Origin: JBBRUG01 sp038247995
GTDB lineage: Bacteria; Chloroflexota; Chloroflexia; Chloroflexales; Chloroflexaceae
Length of the DNA stretch: 17,529 nucleotides
Assembly: GCA_038247995.1 (NCBI GenBank)
Contig: JBBRUG010000098.1
Coordinates: 1-17,529 of the forward strand
Direction of reading: 5' to 3'
Below the pieces are notes generated by a model. The model worked only from the letters and a program-made list of their open reading frames with translations, was not told the DNA's origin and did no database searches. The position numbers and the translations under genes were made by a program. Of this stretch, positions 15,137 to 17,529 are shown one piece after another (positions within the stretch are counted from its first letter, which is position 1; each line of letters starts with the position of its first letter).

Positions 15137-16477
15137 TCAAGTGTCTGTCAATGATCTGTACTCGATTTCCAACGCCGCCGCAATAGTGTCTGTGCCGTAG
15201 CGAGCAAAGACTTCGCGCCGCCCGGCTTCGGCCATGCGCTGCGCCAGGGCGCGATCTGCGAGCAAACGCATGATCGCCGCCGCCAAAGCTGCAACATCGC
15301 CGTATGGCGTGAGCAGGCCGGTGCGCTCGTGTGTGATCACTTCGTTCCCGGCGGGCACGTCAGTTGTCACCACCGGCGCACCCGCCGCCAGCGCCTCGAT
15401 CAGCGGAATGCCGAAGCCTTCGTAGCGGCTCGGGGCCACTACAACCGCCGCCGTGCGCAGCAGGTGCCGCTTTTCATGCTCACTCACCCGCCCACGCAAC
15501 TCTACCCGATCCGCCACGCCGCCTTCGGCGAGCAACCGCTGTAGCTCGGCTTCGTCGCGCCGGTTATGGCTCACAAACACAAAGCGCGCCGTCGGCGCCG
15601 CCGCCAGCACAGCCGGGATCGCCCGCGCCAGCAGATCATAGCCTTTGCGCGGCACAAGCTGGCCGATAAACAGCACCATGTTCGTGGAGGCGGGCAGGCG
15701 ACCGGATGCTGACGGCTGACGGCTGACGGCTGACGGCTGAGAGCCGAGCAAATCCAGGCTGCTGTCTATCATCCGGCGTCCGGCGTCCGGCGTCCCCTTG
15801 CACCCTTGCACCCTTGCACCCTCGCCATGTGTTTCCTGTACAAACGGCTCCAGATCAACGGCATTTGGGATCACGGTGATCCGCCGTGCCTCCACGCCAA
15901 GTTCGGCGAGCAGGCCGGCTTCGTGCTGCGAGAGCGCGATCAGCCGATCAACCTGCAGCAACGGCGCGTGGATCAGGTAGTTGCGTATAGTGCGCCGCGG
16001 ATGCGCCCCACGCGCCAGCCGACCAAGTAGTTGGCGCGGGGTGAGTAAGACATTAGCGAAGCGCAGCGGCGCCTCCAGCGGGCGCTCGCGATCGGCTACC
16101 AGGTCGCCGTCGTGGAGCAAGCCGTGTACGGTCATGAGCGTAGGAATGCCCAGCCGCCGCGCAACCTGCACTGCCTGAAAGCTGAGCAGGTTGCGCATGT
16201 GGTGAACATGCACCACATCGGGGCGTTCCAGCGCCAGCATGCGCAGCAGCGCCTCGGGGGCGAAAAAACCGAGTGTGCTGCTGCGATGCACCGGGATGCC
16301 GCCGGATAACCACTCGTGGCGTACGGTTTGCCCGGCATACCGCCGATCGCGGTATTCGTGGGCAATCACCTGATGCCCGCGTTGAACCAGTGCCCGCGCC
16401 TGTAATTGCTCAGGCCGGCTTGGAAACGCTGCATCGAAGCCGTAGGTGGTAACGATCAGAATGCGCAACGGTTTCAC
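15137..16477 (-). CDS. GT4-family glycosyltransferase with repeat-encoded insert
   Basis: The GTG at 16477 overlaps the upstream SGNH stop (GTGA) and gives an N-terminus (KPLRILIVTTYGFDAAFPSR) that starts with the first GT-B Rossmann strand; longer in-frame extensions run antisense to nothing recognisable. Product is 446 residues. The acceptor domain has DVVHVHHMRN and ITVIPNAVDLEPF; the nucleotide-sugar domain has FIGQLVPRKGYD, SRYEGFGIPLIEA with E353 and E361 (the E-x7-E motif) and AGNEVITHERTGLL. It would transfer a sugar from a nucleotide donor in the cytoplasm to a glycan or lipid acceptor. Between the two domains, at about residues 218-257, lies a roughly 40-residue segment made wholly of short tandem DNA repeats that keeps the frame. 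Confidence 0.9.
   Translation of the reverse strand: MKPLRILIVTTYGFDAAFPSRPEQLQARALVQRGHQVIAHEYRDRRYAGQTVRHEWLSGGIPVHRSSTLGFFAPEALLRMLALERPDVVHVHHMRNLLSFQAVQVARRLGIPTLMTVHGLLHDGDLVADRERPLEAPLRFANVLLTPRQLLGRLARGAHPRRTIRNYLIHAPLLQVDRLIALSQHEAGLLAELGVEARRITVIPNAVDLEPFVQETHGEGARVQGCKGTPDAGRRMIDSSLDLLGSQPSAVSRQPSASGRLPASTNMVLFIGQLVPRKGYDLLARAIPAVLAAAPTARFVFVSHNRRDEAELQRLLAEGGVADRVELRGRVSEHEKRHLLRTAAVVVAPSRYEGFGIPLIEALAAGAPVVTTDVPAGNEVITHERTGLLTPYGDVAALAAAIMRLLADRALAQRMAEAGRREVFARYGTDTIAAALEIEYRSLTDT
15708..15822. repeat. Three different short tandem arrays inside the GT4 gene
   Basis: GGCTGAC heptamers run at 15708-15740 (about 4.7 units). TCCGGCG heptamers run at 15772-15795 (3.4 units). CCCTTGCA octamers run at 15795-15822 (3.5 units). 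All are on or near exact period. On the coding strand they translate to SQPSAVSRQPSASGR, TPDAGRR and RVQGCKG, in one continuous open frame at the interdomain hinge of the enzyme. Confidence 0.93.
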
Positions 16478-17313
16478 GGAGCGAGTCCTGAAACGCTCCA
16501 GGCCAGATCGGCGAGGCGGGTCTGGCCGCGCGCCGAGAGGTGGAAGAAATCGAAAGTGGAAATATCTTCCCGCCCGAGCGGTGCGGCAAAAACGGCGCCG
16601 CCGTCGTAGCGGCACTGCGTGTACTGGGCGCACACTGCTGCGAGGCGCGCATTGTACGCGGCAACGCGCTGTTGTACCCGTTCGCGTCGGGCATTATCTT
16701 CGGGGGTGTTGCTCAGCGGCCGACTCAAGGCTGTCGGGCAGATGTCCAGGGCGCCCCAGATCAACCGTGCCCGCGGATCATCACGGTAGATCGCCCAGAG
16801 CTTGAGTGGATCGGGGATGCTCATCACCAGTAGGCGTGTTCCCGGCGAACCTTCAGCCAGCAATTGCATGGCGCCGGCAAACTGCTGCTCGAACAGATCG
16901 GGCGCCGTCATCGCTGCTTCAGTTAGGGTGCAGGCATCGTTGCCGCCCACCAGCACGGTGACATATTCAACCCCGACGGCGTTGATTGTCGTCATCTGGG
17001 CCCGCAGATCGTACATCCGCGCCCCAAACTCGGCCACGTTATAGACATTGCCGCCCAGTTGCGGATTCGCCGTCGCAATCCGCAATGCCAGGCTGTTCAC
17101 CTCACTCGCCGAGCCGGTTGCCCAGGAAAACGCCGTGTTATCGGCGAAATAGCGCTCGCCGGTGCCGGTCGCCCGCGTCAGCGAGTCGCCCGCAGCCGCC
17201 ATTGAACTCGGCAATGCCGGTTGCGCCGTTGCGGCCACTGGGCTGATGCCGGCGAGAAGGAGGAGCACAAAACACAAAGCCCAAAGCACAAAGAACCGCG
17301 ATCTGCGCGACAC
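16474..17313 (-). CDS. Exported SGNH/GDSL-family hydrolase
   Basis: The GTG at 17313 gives a standard signal peptide (SRRSRF, then a hydrophobic core FVLWALCFVLLLLAG and a likely cleavage after AATA, about residue 30); product is 279 residues. An ATG at 17367 would add 18 residues, but it lies inside the 9-bp repeat array and gives an unusually long n-region. Neither start has a clear Shine-Dalgarno. SGNH blocks are complete: AAGDSLT with nucleophile S44, G97 in VAEFGAR, GGND at 123-126, and DFFH with D255 and H258. The family hydrolyses esters, typically acetyl groups on polysaccharides or lipids outside the membrane. The 4-bp overlap with GT4 suggests a shared role in making and trimming a surface glycan; this is inference. 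Confidence 0.88.
   Translation of the reverse strand: MSRRSRFFVLWALCFVLLLLAGISPVAATAQPALPSSMAAAGDSLTRATGTGERYFADNTAFSWATGSASEVNSLALRIATANPQLGGNVYNVAEFGARMYDLRAQMTTINAVGVEYVTVLVGGNDACTLTEAAMTAPDLFEQQFAGAMQLLAEGSPGTRLLVMSIPDPLKLWAIYRDDPRARLIWGALDICPTALSRPLSNTPEDNARRERVQQRVAAYNARLAAVCAQYTQCRYDGGAVFAAPLGREDISTFDFFHLSARGQTRLADLAWSVSGLAP
17266..17293. repeat. Heptamer array encoding the signal-peptide core
   Basis: Four consecutive period-7 units on the + strand: CACAAAA (17266), CACAAAG (17273), CCCAAAG (17280) and CACAAAG (17287). On the coding strand these read as TTTGTGC-type heptamers and encode most of FVLWALCFVLL, the hydrophobic core of the SGNH hydrolase signal peptide. Confidence 0.82.
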
Positions 17314-17365
17314 AATTCGGCGTTGGACGGCGTCATCGATCGCTGATGTCCTGCTGCCGTACGGC

Positions 17366-17392
17366 ATCTGCGCAATCTGCGCAATCTGCGGA
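17366..17392 (+). repeat. 9-bp tandem repeat array, copy 3 (ATCTGCGNN)3
   Basis: Units ATCTGCGCA (17366), ATCTGCGCA (17375) and terminal ATCTGCGGA (17384), followed by TGAGAT. It is located just upstream of the SGNH gene and overlaps its alternative ATG (17367 on the - strand). Confidence 0.92.
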
Positions 17393-17411
17393 TGAGATTG
17401 TCCTCGGGCCT

Positions 17412-17498
17412 GGTTCCGGGTTCCGGGTTCCGTGGTTCTGCTGTCCCCCGGTGGCCCCGGGGCCCCGGGGCCCCGGGGCCCCCGGGCCCGCGGGCGGG
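17412..17498. repeat. GGTTCCG heptamers followed by a GGCCCCGG octamer/GC tract
   Basis: Three exact GGTTCCG units (17412-17432) are followed after a short gap by GGCCCCGG units at 17453, 17461 and 17469 and then by more pure G/C sequence to about 17498. The octamer is self-complementary, so the tract can fold on itself. It lies upstream of the SGNH gene; no gene is recognisable between it and the window end. Confidence 0.85.
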
Positions 17499-17529
17499 AG
17501 GAGAGAAACACACCACCACAGCACGTAAA

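Noticed and set aside
17368..17511. Extended N-terminus of the SGNH hydrolase up to 17511
   Set aside because: The extension is a translation of GGTTCCG, GGCCCCGG and 9-bp repeats and precedes a perfectly placed signal peptide.

Overview
The window is GC-rich bacterial DNA that most resembles the phylum Chloroflexota, class Chloroflexia. This is inferred from family content and sequence style: GHMP kinase, GH95, Gfo/Idh/MocA and GH42 sugar genes, large GT-C-like membrane proteins with a C-terminal beta domain, an exported-protein C-terminus reading YRIYLPL, an Rpn-type nuclease gene, and many short tandem repeats and interspersed palindromes. No rRNA, tRNA or CRISPR array was seen, so the taxonomy is not certain.

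Left half (1-7714, + strand): a sugar and oligosaccharide utilisation cluster. It opens with the 3' end of a GHMP-type sugar kinase that overlaps (ATGA) a GH95 glycoside hydrolase. The GH95 gene is broken: two frameshifts, and loss of everything after about residue 250, where palindromic repeats begin. A tightly packed set follows: a Gfo/Idh/MocA oxidoreductase, a xylose-isomerase-like TIM barrel (8-bp overlap) and a second Gfo/Idh/MocA oxidoreductase (4-bp GTGA overlap). After a 9-bp tandem repeat array come a third, divergent Gfo/Idh/MocA oxidoreductase and, after a 57-bp tandem duplication, a GH42 beta-galactosidase. Together these could trim galactosyl or fucosyl oligosaccharides, then oxidise, isomerise and phosphorylate the released sugars. 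No transporter lies in the window.

Middle (7715-10020): a patch of gene debris. It holds a globin with a -1 frameshift (- strand), a CPBP-family intramembrane protease that probably lacks its 5' end (- strand), a Calx-beta-like 3' fragment reading away from it (+ strand), a strong bidirectional terminator, a small Cys-rich protein (- strand) with a TATAAT box upstream, and a short MerR-family regulator remnant (+ strand) that runs into a 9-bp repeat array.

Right half (9966-17313, - strand): a surface-glycan or envelope set. In transcription order it has an exported SGNH/GDSL hydrolase, a GT4 glycosyltransferase (4-bp overlap), an Rpn-family nuclease gene that has lost its nuclease core, and two tandem paralogous polytopic membrane proteins of about 740 and 700 residues.

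The most distinctive feature is a population of short (7-, 8- and 9-bp) tandem repeat arrays. One 9-bp family, ending in ATCTGCGGA, occurs three times in the same orientation, always at a gene border. Other arrays lie inside genes: three different arrays form an in-frame insert between the two domains of the GT4 enzyme, and a heptamer array encodes the hydrophobic core of the SGNH signal peptide. The pattern recalls the short tandemly repeated repetitive (STRR) heptamers of cyanobacteria, but here the repeats have become protein sequence.
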